Positions 11,393 through 22,986 of a stretch of 64,000 nucleotides of DNA are shown here, one piece after another. This stretch comes from Parapristionchus giblindavisi (lineage: Eukaryota > Nematoda > Chromadorea > Rhabditida > Diplogasteridae), in assembly GCA_943737045.1 (NCBI GenBank), contig CALSFV010000240.1:558001-622000 (forward strand), given 5' to 3'. Numbering within the stretch: the stretch's first letter is position 1; each line of letters starts with the position of its first letter. The notes below the pieces were generated by a model. That model worked only from the letters and a program-made list of their open reading frames with translations. It ran no database searches and was not told where the DNA came from. Made by a program: the position numbers and the translations under genes.

Positions 11393-14300
11393 ATGAAAAA
11401 CACTTGGTTATTAGTCACTCTTTCTTCTCTTATCATTCTGATCACCTACGTCATTATGAATGGAGAGTTTACATTGTCTACGAGGTGAATATCTCTTATT
11501 GAACATAAATATAATTCAACAGAACAAATAAGAACGAAGAATTTTTCAAAACGTCAAATGCTTTCGTAATGTTGTGAAAGATACTGAATCAGACTCAAAT
11601 GTACAAGGAAAATTGAATAAATATTCCGAAAATTGATTTTTTCAAATATAAAAGACTACTGTTTCTAGTTACCTCGAATTCGAAGATGGCTTAGCCTACG
11701 GAGGATTGGTTAGCGGTTCCGATAGTTTGGAACCGGGGTATCATAATATTTTTATGTTTTTTTATGTTTTTCAATATAATGAAAATGTAGCATAAAACTA
11801 GGTAATTTGGTTTCATACGTGGGGGGATTTTAAAATTCTTCATAATATAATATTTAATATTCGTAATAAGCAGTGAATAAAGCAGAAATTTACATTTTTC
11901 ATTTTTTTTCAGTTTATGCAAACCTTTCTCAACCGCTAAAGTGTTTGTGGAAACCACTGATCATCCTTTATCAAAGGTTTGCTTGATTGAATTCGGTTCA
12001 CGTTTCGTTTACTTTTAATGAAATATTACAAATCACATGCACATTCTGTCACAAAACAAGTGCTGTTAATATTTTTTGATTAATTATGGCACGTTGGTAA
12101 AGCCCATTCATTATAGGCCCTTACCCTCCACCCAACTGCAGTTTCCAATGCATCCGAAGCTTGTATTCACATAGTTTTCTATACTGGTATGCTACAGTTT
12201 CACACATTTCCAATCCACGTCAGGTGTCCAATCTTTGATAACAATTAAAACTCAAGCTGTTGTTCTTTTTTCCTTTCTCGTGTCTTTTTTTGTCTGCGAG
12301 AGTGCGGATTAGGTTATTATTTTATTTTTTTTAAAATTTATCATACATCAATAAGGTGCGACAACATTTGAAATAACAGATGAAAAGAGCTTGTGGGATA
12401 GATAGAAATTATCGGGAGAGGGGGAGGGTAAAGGGGAGGATGGGAAGTGCAGCTCAGAAAAGACTCTGTATCAAAGATCAAACGGCGATCAATGACAGGT
12501 TAGGTTGGCAAGGCAATATTCCTTTTTATTAAGGAATATTCCTTTAAATGCAAGCCGGAGCTAATTTGAAACTCTCCGCTCTGGCTACACTCTCTCGCTC
12601 TCATTGCCTACGAGAGATCATTACCAGAGCGGAGAGTGTTCCTTTAAGGCCACCCAATCGATAATCGATGGAAATATCGATCGAGACTTGTCATAATCAA
12701 CCTGATGAACGATCAAGTTTACGAGAAATCTGAACGTAATACGATAGTTGTTCAGTCAAATCATGGAGGAAGGTCAGTCATTTCGGATAAAGACACACCC
12801 CGAGCTAATTTCACTCTAACAGTAAGATCTTACAACATTCTCTCGTAGTCGAAGAATCGGTGTGTTTTAAATTAGATCGGTGTGCGCCTATAAACAATAT
12901 TCCATATTTTGCCTTTAAATCGTGGAGCATTTCAAAGGAGGTTGTTTATAAATATGCAACACATTAGATCTATATTTTTTTAAATCATGAAATATTTTTG
13001 TGATTTTTTGTGAAACCTAGTGGATTAGTGTTGCCGCAGTGTGCGTAGTTTGTGGGATGATATAAGGAAAAGAATCGGAAGAGAATGGGGCAATATGCCA
13101 CCAATGGTGAACATCACAATACCTGAACAATGTGTGAACATGATAAAGAGTGCTTGATTGATTGATTGTTTGATTAATTAAAATAGAAATAGATCCTAAA
13201 ATACTATAAAAATGTACACATATAATTAGATATTATTTCATCAGTGTTTACTCTACTCATATAGGGTTGGCCATCTGCAGTAGATCCCTCACTGAGTTGG
13301 ATATCACATATCTGATACAGATATCCAACAATTAATCAACCAAATAATCAAACTTCGCTTCAGATTCAGACCTTCCACGGACTATTCACTATTCACTAAT
13401 GCGCTATCGTTTAATATTAATGGATGGCAGAATCGATCGATGATACTCCCACTACATAGAGAAGTGTGTTAGATATATTTTTCAAAATATGGTGAAAAAA
13501 GAAAAAGAGTCTCAGTGAGCGCTCAATGCAAATATCGTGTTGTAATAAATATAGTTCTTCGTGATATTGGGTATGCTAAAGGCGAGCTAAAACCATTTTG
13601 AAAGAATTCTAACCTCTTTAGTTTCTAACAGAACCGAGTGATAAATGAAGTGATATATGAATCAATTATTCACAAAAGTTTCCATTTTCCAAGAGTTTCC
13701 ATAAATTGAAGATATTTATTGTATTTGAGGTTGAATTTGCTTTGTTGAGAAGTTCAAAAACATTACAAGTAACGCCTCCAGGCATCTCATCTATATTATG
13801 TGACGAACAATTATGCGGTTAGTCTAGTTTTATTTTTATTCTCCCTTTAAGGTTAATCACTGTCTCATTATTTTTTAAAGTTTCAACGATCACACTGTAT
13901 TTACTACTTTCATTTACTTTTTAGACCTCATTTATTCAGATGTTTCTTAGATTCTTTCGTTTCACCAATGTTATTGCATTTTTTGTATCCAAAAGTCATT
14001 TTTCAGATCTCAGTCGTGTCAAATTTTGTTTGATACGATCATCTTCATTCTTTCATCAACATCTTCTGCATTCATTAAGAGCATCCTGTATTCCAGTCAT
14101 TCTATCAATCGATCATCCCCTACCATTTCAAGGTGAGAGAAAAACATTTCTTTTTACATTTCAAATTAAAGGGAACGTAACAACTCTCAATGGCCTCTTC
14201 GACGCTTCTCGTTGTTAGAGAACAGAGAAATAGTGTGCACAATCGAGAGACCATTGAGAGAGGCAACAATTCCTTTAAGGACTCTTACAACATTTTATTT

Positions 14301-17300
14301 TAAACTTTAAAAAGCTAGAAATCATTGAAATAAAAATCAATATCTTTTCAACATCTTTTTCACTTCGCATAAATTTCTCTAACAATAAGAGTTAATTGAA
14401 GCCTTTAAAGCCACACCAAAGGCTATTTTGAAACTCTCCGCTCTGGCCACACTCTCTCGCTTTCTTTGTTTACGAGAGAGTATTACCAATGCGGAGGGTA
14501 GGTATTCCATTAAGAAGAACTCGACTGGACCTTAGTATCATTTCGATTTCCCTCATCTTCGATTGAATTCATTCCTGAAATATTGGAAACAGTCCAAAAA
14601 GAGATCATAATTGAAATGAGAAGAAGAGGAAGAGTATATCTACAACGATTTGATGATGCTCAGGGTATTTTTTTATTTATTTCAGTAGATTTTTATTGAT
14701 TGATCATTAGGTTCTTAGGTTTATTATTAACATATGAGGGCATGATTTTTACAAGCTTTGAATTTCAATGTTGAATTCCAGTCCATATTAATATTAATTT
14801 GTTCAGCTCTGGCAAAGTCTCTGATTACTTCGATTTCTGGAAGGCTACAGTTTTCATTGCCGCAAACGCCTGAGGTATTGAATCAATGCGTTTTGCTTTA
14901 ATCGATAGTTCGCAACCATCTTTTAGGTGAAGGCGAACATTGTAAAGAAAATTGAACCATATAATCAGAATCATACGAGAATTGCTTCACCACAATTACC
15001 TCAGATTCAGCTGCCAGGATTTGTAAGTACCACAAGCTCAACAAATGTTATGAAAACTGATTCCTGTAAACACTTTACGAAGACTAGTATGATAGTTTAC
15101 GTGACTGTATATATCAAAGAAAAAAATTATGCACAATGCTTTACAATTACGGTAATTAATTCGAGATTTCGCAATCATCTATTATAGTTAACCAAAGAAG
15201 GATGGATTTCTGGCAGAGATTTGACTTACGCACCTCGTTATTCGTCCATTATTCCAATGATGCCTGGAGATGCTGGATACTACAAAGGAACGAAGGTGCT
15301 TTATTATCGATTATTTTTCAAATTTAGATTTATTTTGGTGCAATTGTTTGTTACAATTTTGTTTCAGGAGCTAATAGAAATGTCCAAAGGGCAGAACAAT
15401 AATGCCAACTTGGGACTGAGTCGAGATGTTGAGCAATACACAGGTTACGATTTTTTAAACAATAATACTTTGCGTAGAATTTGTAAATGAATGAACATTT
15501 GTCAGTTCTTTGGATGAACGCTGAAAATTTTTAAACGAATAGAATTTAAAAATTAACTTTTATTATTTTTTTATGAGAGATTGAGGCCAGAGTGTAATAA
15601 AAAGGGCCTTTAATAACAAATTAATAATTCGCGTCGAATTTTCCCTGTTCTGTAGATGAGGTTGGGATATTTTCAAGCTTTGAAATTTTTAAATATAATT
15701 TTTATAATTTTTGTCGTTAATTTCTAGCGCTCGTATATTTTCAGCAGTGATTCTCACATACAATCGCGATGGTGCATTAAACAATACGATGAAGAAGTTG
15801 AATGGATGCAAACATTTGAATAAGGTGCCAATCTCTTCCAAAAACACCCTTCTCCTTTATGTGACAGGTTGAACGAGAAATTAAGCAATAAAGGAAGACT
15901 TGTGATTGCAATTATATGATCACTGGCAAGCGAACTCTCCCAACTTAAGGTGGTCATATGACATGGGAATAGTTGTCATGAATCAGTTTTCGATGCTGAT
16001 TACGAATCTGTTTTCAAACGAGAACATTAAAGGGAATGCATTTACAGATTGTCGTTATCTGGAACAATTTGAACAGGACCATCCCCGAGACGTGGACTCA
16101 GATTCATGTTCCCATCGAGTTGGTGAATAAACTATGTTTTTTTTAAAGTAAAGATAACATTCTTTTTTATTCAAGTTGCTTCATTTTAACAAAAAGATTA
16201 AAAAGTTCGTTTTCAGATTCGTACTGTCGCCTAAAAATGATCTCAATATTCGATTTGCACCATTCGATAACATAGAAACTGAAGTAAACTTTTTTAAACT
16301 TCTCCAGTAGGCAAAAAATCAAGAGAGCATTCAAAATAGCTAGGGGTCTCTTTAAAGGGACCGGGAAACGAAAAACAAGTTGATCTCATATAAAAGAGCT
16401 TGAAATTCTGTTTCGAAATATATAAATCTTATATCATAAGAATTCTCTGGTAAGGAGAACGGCGCAGCTAAAAAACTACAGTCTGCTCCAGATAGCGGGA
16501 GCCTTTTCCTAATTGCCACACCAACTTTTTGGATACGACTTGAAATTGAATATTTTGATGATAATTCTATCCGCAGAGGGGAATTATGAAGAATATAACT
16601 GAATAATGGGCTATTTTGAGCTTTTCGATGGAGTTAGCATACTGTAGTTCGGAAACCTCGCCCGTGGTGTGGAGCAGGCTACAGTAATCCAACTTCTTAC
16701 CAGAGCGTCTTTTCAAACTTTCAAATACATATTTCTGAATAGTTCATTGAGCTTATAAACATGAGATCAACTATTTTAAATATTTCGAATCGAAATTTTT
16801 GGATGCCAGCTGCCTTTAAAAGGTGCAGTCCCTCGAACAATCAGGCCGTGCAGTACATGACAAGCTATCAATTCTCTTACAGGCTATTCTATCCCTAGAC
16901 GACGATGCGAATTTTGACTGCAACCAAATAGAATTTGGCTTTCGGGCATGGAGGGAAAATCGTGATAACAGTGTTGGATTTATTAACAGGTTGATGACCT
17001 TTGATCTTTCTTCAACGAAGTTGATCTTTAATTTTTATATATTTTATAGATACACATATATGACAAACGGCAAGTCAAAGTATGGCCCCAGTTCGCAATG
17101 CGAATACAATTTGGTTCTTACTGGACTAACCTTTCTCCACAAGGTGGGTCATTTTAATTTATTTCTTTAAATAAGAAAAATGATCTTGTACACAATTTAC
17201 ATTGCGATAGCTGATATTTCAGGAATATCTTACCGAATATTACCATGGACAACACCCTGCAATTCTTGAGCACACTGCTTCTATCTTCAACTGCGAGGTA

Positions 17301-18097
17301 TTGTTAAAGAATTCATTAAAATGTACTCTAATAGCCATATTAAAATGTACTTTAATATACGAACCTTATTAACAATCAATAATTATCACTGGACTAGTGA
17401 TCTATCGGATGACTTTGTGTGCTTTGAATAATAAAATAAATAATATATAAATATAATAAACAATACATCTTACAGGACATCGCAATGAACTATTTGATTG
17501 CTCATTTATCTAGGAAACCACATGTTTATGTTACCACAAAGCTTGGAATCGGGTTCGTTTTCACATTTTCAAGCTCTCTTCTACCCTACTTTTGTCGTTC
17601 ATAGCCTATTAGAGACCCCCAGACTACGAAATATTCCCTCAAATTTAACCATACTATATTTTTCATTAATATAATTAAAAATCAGTAACAATAGGTAAAT
17701 AAAAATAAAAATTCAAATTTCAGACAGAAAGTTAGAGGATTGTCCACGGGTGGCAGTCATTACAACAAACGAAATAATTGTATAGAAATATTCAATCGAA
17801 TATACGGATACAATCCATTATTGTAAGTACTTGTTCCTGAACTTATTATTTTAAAATAAGAAAATTCATTTACCGACCGTAGAAAGACACTAGCGCTGCC
17901 TCTAACAACCTCTGACGCTAACAATAAGTCTAACAGCAAAAACACTACAATGCGCTCCTAAATTAAGCAGAGAGGGGTCAACAGACAGGAGTTTTAAGCA
18001 AATTAATTGAGGCTCATTCCTCCATCCATTTAATCATAACAAATTCAGGCCAAGTCAAATGACGGTGCATCCGATATCGGACAAATGTGTTCGATAA
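11393..18097 (+). CDS. EXTL3/RIB-2-like exostosin glycosyltransferase, copy B (complete)
   Basis: Predicted type II Golgi membrane glycosyltransferase, 649 aa, 22 exons: 11393-11484, 11669-11737, 11913-11976, 12117-12186, 12649-12772, 13364-13463, 13730-13817, 14007-14132, 14515-14664, 14807-14874, 14927-15022, 15188-15295, 15368-15443, 15745-15824, 16048-16118, 16217-16283, 16883-16989, 17050-17143, 17223-17297, 17476-17552, 17724-17822, 18049-18097. All phases agree. MKNT is followed by a hydrophobic anchor (about residues 5-22), then an exostosin region ([40 protein letters not shown]). A GT64 domain follows, with the metal-binding DDD near residues 489-491 and NCEDIAMN near 573-580. The start was chosen because ATTTTACAG lies 9 nt upstream, a plausible spliced-leader acceptor. 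The GT47 part is shorter than in vertebrate EXT proteins. Substrate is not inferable; heparan-sulfate elongation is the family role. Confidence 0.88.
12544..12647. mobile_element. TTAA-flanked MITE (family m) abutting exon 5 of copy B
   Basis: The element runs between TTAA at 12544 and TTAA at 12644. Its right end CCTTTAAG coincides with the 3' splice site of exon 5, which starts at 12649. The same CCTTTAAG stands before exon 5 of copy A (371-378). Confidence 0.75.
12786..12893. mobile_element. TTAA-type MITE (family m), intron of copy B
   Basis: Orthologous to 518-611 in copy A; one TTAA has mutated (GATAAAGACAC). It follows exon 5 directly. Confidence 0.55.
14166..14278. mobile_element. 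TTAA-flanked MITE (family n), insertion specific to copy B
   Basis: AAGGGAACGTAACAACTCTC at the left and GAGAGGCAACAATTCCTT at the right, each next to TTAA. The matching site in copy A (about 1815-1830) has a single TTAA and no insert, which directly shows the TTAA target duplication. Confidence 0.8.
14405..14513. mobile_element. TTAA-flanked MITE (family m) abutting exon 9 of copy B
   Basis: It is absent from copy A, where the intron ends TTAATTAAG. In B the right TTAA of the element plus G (ATTAAG) now forms the acceptor of exon 9, which starts at 14515. Confidence 0.7.
16375..16790. mobile_element. Inverted-repeat element in an intron of copy B
   Basis: The left part (AAGTTGATCTCATATAAAAG ... 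CTCTGGTAAGGAGAA ... CTACAGTCTGCTCC) is mirrored by the reverse complement at about 16640-16790. Copy A has an unrelated MITE in the same intron. Confidence 0.6.
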
Positions 18098-19433
18098 CTG
18101 AAGTCTTGTTCGACATGTCTGGAACCGATGACCAAAACAACAAACCGTTCACCCCATACACAATATTTTCATTGTTTTGTTCGTCTATGCCACACAGATT
18201 ACTATATATTCTATTAATTGATCCAAATCCCTTTTAGCGATCCTGATATTCCATCTTTGTGTACATATGTAGAAGGCTCATAACAAGTGATAATTGGGAA
18301 GATTGCAGAAATTCTTCCCCACAGCATTTTTTCGTGTAGATGATAATATTTAGATGGTGCATATTAGCGATAATAACGAGTTCAACTACTACAAGTGTTG
18401 TACGGGTACAAAAGTTCTCGCTATTTTACCCACAAAAACACCACTAGGAGGCATTCTTGGGATTACAAGTAGTAATATTTCTGTGTATGCATAACATTGA
18501 TTTCACATTTTAAAACGCACTCTCCGTAACAGCGGAGGGGTAGCGACAGGGAGAGGGCACAAAGTTTCAAAATCATCCTAGACCATTCATATTTGGTGGT
18601 TAGAGTCCCTAGGGGTGGTATACACTTCAGCCAAAAAATTGGCTCGAATTATCGATTTTTGATCTACCAAAAGTGAAAAAATCAACTTGATTTTTACCAA
18701 TCGTGTCATATATCATTCGAAAGAGCGTTGAAAGTTATGTAAACATGATAAGTTTCAAAAGATTTCGTTCATTGGTTTTTGAGAAAAATCCGATTTTTCG
18801 AAAAATAGCCAGATTCTTTTCCTTTCGTTAAATAGCAGACAACATTCCCATCATTTCTTGTCTCTGGGCAGTTGATATATTATGTAAAAAGAGATGGGCT
18901 ATCCGAATATCACAACTATTTTTACCATCTCCGTTACGGAATATGACATATTGGCAAAAAACCAGCCTTTTTTAGCGTAACAATCGTCGACGAGGGTTCG
19001 AATCCTGCCACGGGTGAAAATTTTTGCAAACTTTTTTCAATTACTTTTTTGCTTTTAATCGTCTTTTTTCGATTTTAGGACTGCTTTAAGTGATTTTCAA
19101 TTGCGATATTACATGATTTCAATCCATTTTTTATTTTGCTGGTACGAGAACTTATTTTCTAAAAGAGATCACTTAAATGTTAGTGAAAGTAAGATCATTT
19201 CGTAAAAAACGAGAATGTGACTAGTACCAAATGCCACGGTTTTGATTGACACTTGCTTTCTATCCATCGCTTAGTGCTAGAGAAGAGATTTTTTTCGTAC
19301 ACTCGAGAAATTAGTCACATTGCAAATGTTCCCCTTTTCTTCTTCACTACCGCTTATTTTTTAGTTCTCTTGAAGTATTTCTTGTTTTATCAGATTAATT
19401 ATTTATTTATCGTTCTTGTTGCAATTCAGGAAG

Positions 19434-20524
19434 ATGTTCAAGATAATTATCTTCTTTCTGCTACTTCTTTCCGCTCACTGTCGACCACCTTCCCATGAAG
19501 TGTCTTATGAGGCTCAAGCAGGAACCGTAAAGGTAAGTTATGCAGTTAATGCTGATGAGCACTGTTCTTTTTAGTTCTAATAAATATTATTGAAGCGTCC
19601 TGCTGGAAATGGTGCTGAGGATGCCAAGCGCATCAAGCTCGACGAGAAAGATGGCGAACTGAAACTACAGTCGCATTCATGCTATTTTAGCACACTCAGA
19701 GAAAAAACCCTTAAATGCAAGGGTTTAAAACCCTAGTTGGCATGCTGCGCTGTATATAACCCTTACGGGTAAGGGTTTTGATACCCTTACCCATAAGGGT
19801 TTCAGCCCTTACATGCTAGGGTTTGAAACCCTTAGTGACCTCGAAAAGACGCAGAATTAAAGTTGCAAAAGATTTTAATCAGAGTAGGAATCGAACAGGC
19901 GGAGGCGCACCACTCCGCGCACTACCCAAGCGCTCTACCCACTGCGCTACACGGATATGTTGGTACACTGACAGAACTCATATATCATACAACGGGGAGA
20001 CGTGGGCCTTGCAAATAAGGGTTTCAAACCCTAGTTGGCGCTCTGGCCAAACCCTTAATAGTAAGGGTTTTGTCTCTGCAATTCCTTAGGATTTGGGTTA
20101 GGGTTTACAACCCTTAGGGTTTTTTCTCTGAGTGCATTGAAAGGAAGAGCAACCTCGAGAACAAAGAACGGAAACCATTCGCACAAGTTTCACCCGATTG
20201 TACTGGAATACTGGAGCAGTAAGCAAAAAGATTAATTCTCGACATGTATATAGCTTAATTTTCAGAATGGAGGAATGGAGGAAAAAGAATGGAGAAAAAA
20301 ATACAGAATGGAGGTAATTGTTGATTGAATTGGATACGAGCGAAGTTGATGCAATTGATGATGAGGCATTGCTATCTGATGACGATCTTATAGTCACTTC
20401 CATCAGAAACAACATGAATGAAATTTTCAACATTGAAGAAACGATTGAATTGATGTATGGAGAACTTAACGATGTTAATTCTGTTGTGGAAGATGATTCA
20501 AATGACAACGATGTATGTGCTTGA
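19434..20524 (+). pseudogene. Secreted-protein gene carried inside the TTAA element, interrupted
   Basis: Exon 19434-19532 encodes a 16-residue signal peptide (MFKIIIFFLLLLSAHC) and ends at a good GTAAGT donor; ATTCAG 4 nt before the ATG is a plausible spliced-leader acceptor. The next exon (from 19596) encodes RPAGNGAEDAKRIKLDEKDG, containing AKRIKLD, which resembles the Myc-type nuclear localisation signal. The frame is then broken at 19693 by an inserted element and can continue beyond 20134 to a GTAAGC donor near 20220. Further blocks follow: a Met/Lys/Gly-rich repeat-like exon near 20265-20312 and an acidic open frame ending with TGA at 20524. How those last pieces join is unresolved. 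No family was recognised. Confidence 0.5.
19693..20134. mobile_element. Inverted-repeat element, AACCCTTA word type, with tRNA-like module
   Basis: The ends CACTCAGAGAAAAAACCCTT and the reverse complement GGGTTTTTTCTCTGAGTG are nearly perfect. The interior repeats AAGGGTTT words in both orientations. It carries a minus-strand tRNA-like stretch (A box GTAGCGCAGTGGGTAGAGCG near 19945, B box GTTCGATTCC near 19890). A clear target duplication was not seen. Confidence 0.75.
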
Positions 20525-21149
20525 TGTATCCATTGATAAAAAATGTTTAAAATTGGCTACTTCCATTTTCAGAACATTGCATCGATCTCAAAATCACTTA
20601 AAGCAGTCCTAAAAATCGAAAAAAAGATGATTAAAAGCAAAAAAGTAATTGAAAAAAGTTTGCAAAAATTTTCACCCGAGGCAGGATTCGAACCCTCGTC
20701 GACGATTGTAACGCTAAAAAAGGCTGGTTTTTTGCCAATATGTCATATTCCGTAACGGAGATGGTAAAAATAGTTGTGATATTCGGATAGCCCATCTCTT
20801 TTTACATAATATATCAACTGCCCAGAGACAAGAAATGATGGGAATGTTGTCTGCTATTTAACGAAAGGAAAATAATCTGGCCATTTTTCGAAAAATCGGA
20901 TTTTTCTCAAAAACCAATGAACGAAATCTTTTGAAACTTATCATGTTTACATAACTTTCAACGCTCTTTCGAATGATATATGACACGATTGGTAAAAATC
21001 AAGTTGATTTTTTCACTTTTGGTAGATCAAAAATCGATAATTCGAGCCAATTTTTTGGCTGAAGTGTATACCACCCCTAGGGACACTAACCACCAAATAT
21101 GAATGGTCTAGGATGATTTTGAAACTTTGTGCCCTCACCCCTCCGCCCT

Positions 21150-21262
21150 TATGCGCTGTTACATTTACCTTACGTGCCTACGCCGTAACCCCCTCCGCCG
21201 CGTCGGACACGCGACGGAGCGGGTTACGGCGTATGCACGTAAGATAAATGTAACAGTGCATT
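21150..21262. repeat. Strong hairpin nested in the right arm of the TTAA element
   Basis: GCTGTTACATTTACCTTACG and CGTAAGATAAATGTAACAG are ends of a stem of about 50 bp around the GC-rich loop GCCGCGTCGGACACGCG. The left arm lacks it, so it is a later insertion. Confidence 0.7.
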
Positions 21263-21760
21263 ACAGAGAGCGCGTTTTAATAATCATTAAGGTAATTTTA
21301 AAGTAAAGCTATTTGTCTTTCCTTGTAGCACTACGTTAAGACTGTATGAGATAAAGAAGTTATTACTGAATGGCCTACTCTTTAACATTTCAAACACTTT
21401 ATCAAGATCACCGGATCTATAGTGGTCTGAGGTGGTTCTTTCTTACAATGTTCATTCCTTCAAGTCGCACACCATTGGAGAATTCTCACTGCGTGTGTGT
21501 GTTAAAAAGGAAGCTCCATCACTGTCACCTCACTGTCATCACTGTCAGAAAATCCTACCTTTTTGGAAGAACGCTGGCTAATCGCATAATGATACCTGGC
21601 TCTGGATACAATTCGAACAAACACATTAGTCCATTCACTCTCCTCATTCTCTTAATATAACAAACAACTAAATGTGGACAAGATCAAACATCAAACGCAT
21701 TCCATACGTCCTCTCACCTCATCCCGCGTAAAAGCGGTGCCTGAGTTTTTGATTGTTTTT

Positions 21761-21873
21761 TTAAAGACACACTCCAAGCAAATTAGAAACTCTCTCTCGC
21801 TATGACTCAGAGAGATAGAGAGAGAAATAGTTGCCAGAGCGGAGAGTTAAATTAGCTAGGGTTGTACTTTTAA
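21761..21873. mobile_element. TTAA-flanked MITE (family m)
   Basis: Starts AAGACACACTCCAAGCAAAT after TTAA and ends GCTAGGGTTGTACTTTTAA. A related copy starts at about 6358 after gene A, inside the duplicated segment. Confidence 0.65.
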
Positions 21874-22012
21874 ATGATAATGTAAAGCTCTTTTTTTCCT
21901 CTTGTTTAGAAAATTTTTATAGCATTTTTTTGAAAATATCCGGACCCTATGGACATGCTAATGTCTTTGCTTATCGAATCCGAGCTCGGATAATTTAAAA
22001 AGATTTTCTACT

Positions 22013-22122
22013 TTAAACGCTCATTTTTCTCCCCGCTCTGATAACGCGCTCTCGTAGACAAAGAAAACGAGAGAGCATTTCCAGAGCGGAGAGTTACAAA
22101 TTAGTTCGGGGTGAGCATTTAA
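22013..22122. mobile_element. TTAA-flanked MITE (family m)
   Basis: Both ends sit at TTAA. The core has GACAAAGAAAACGAGAGAGC and the right end TTAGTTCGGGGTGAGCATTT. Confidence 0.6.
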
Positions 22123-22568
22123 ATCACTGATTTTGGTTTTTGCTTTGCTTGAAAACGCAAACAACGAGATAGTGTGTGAAATGACGAGGTGGCCATTGGT
22201 TGGCCAAACTTCTTTACTCCGCGAGAATAATTGATCTACATGTTGCCAGGATACTTCATCTACCGAAAGCAAACAATGTGAGGCACTAAAAGAGGTAAAG
22301 GTGTGTTGAAATTTGCTTTATAGGAGCTCGATACTCTGTCTACACTGTCCACGAATTATTTCCTTGTTTTTTCTCTAGTTAAAGATTTAATCTCAAATCT
22401 TTGAGCAGCGTCATAATTATAATAATTCATTCCTTCAATTAAATATTATATTTTAACTGTGTAATATTTTTCTAAACTAAGTATCCAACTACATTTATTG
22501 TTAGGGCAATATTGCTGCTGCCTCATTCGAAAGTTGTGCGACGAGTGATTTTTAGACACACAATCTGG

Positions 22569-22691
22569 AAAGGTAGCGTTACCTCTCTCAATGGCCTCTT
22601 CATTGCGCACACTACATATTTCTTTGTTCTCTAACAACGAGAAAGCATCGCGCGTTGAAGAGACCATTGAGAGAGGTTACGCTCCCTTTAA
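22569..22691. mobile_element. MITE (family n)
   Basis: AAGGTAGCGTTACCTCTCTC and its complement at the right end; TTAA is retained only at the right (22688-22691). Related to 14166-14278 and 48567-48687. Confidence 0.65.
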
Positions 22692-22939
22692 ATGAACTAT
22701 TCTTCCGCATTGTCTAAATATACATATAGCATATACCTCGCCAAAACAAAATACTACTTTCCTGTGCGTCATCATGAAAAAGACAATGCATTCCGTAATC
22801 GCGATTAAGGCGAAAATGATTTTCGAAATCTGAGAGACAATACAATGTGTAATGAAAGTTATGACTCAACTTTTGTACCGATGGAATCGATTTAGAATGA
22901 TGTCATATCCTACAATCATTCTCTTTCGATGCTCATGCT

Positions 22940-22950
22940 ATATTTCAGAA
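22940..22950 (+). promoter_or_regulatory. Possible spliced-leader acceptor of copy C
   Basis: TATATTTCAG is followed by about 40 nt of leader before the chosen ATG at 22987, with no paired donor visible upstream. This is inference from nematode trans-splicing. Confidence 0.35.
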
Positions 22951-22986
22951 GATCATCTTCGGTTTTAGAAGATTTGACTTCAATAA

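Larger units (their letters stand above)
18514..21276. mobile_element. piggyBac-like (TTAA) foldback element with cargo g
   Basis: TTAA stands at 18510-18513 and 21277-21280, with termini AACGCACTCTC and GAGAGCGCGTT. The paralogous site after copy A (5627-5630) has a single TTAA. Arms of about 600 bp are close inverses (18555-19090 versus 20580-21140). Each holds a GGTTCGAATCC-type B-box sequence (about 18995 plus strand, 20690 minus strand). No transposase was recognised, so it should be non-autonomous. The unique middle carries a small gene (19434-20524) that is itself interrupted by another inverted-repeat element. Confidence 0.8.
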
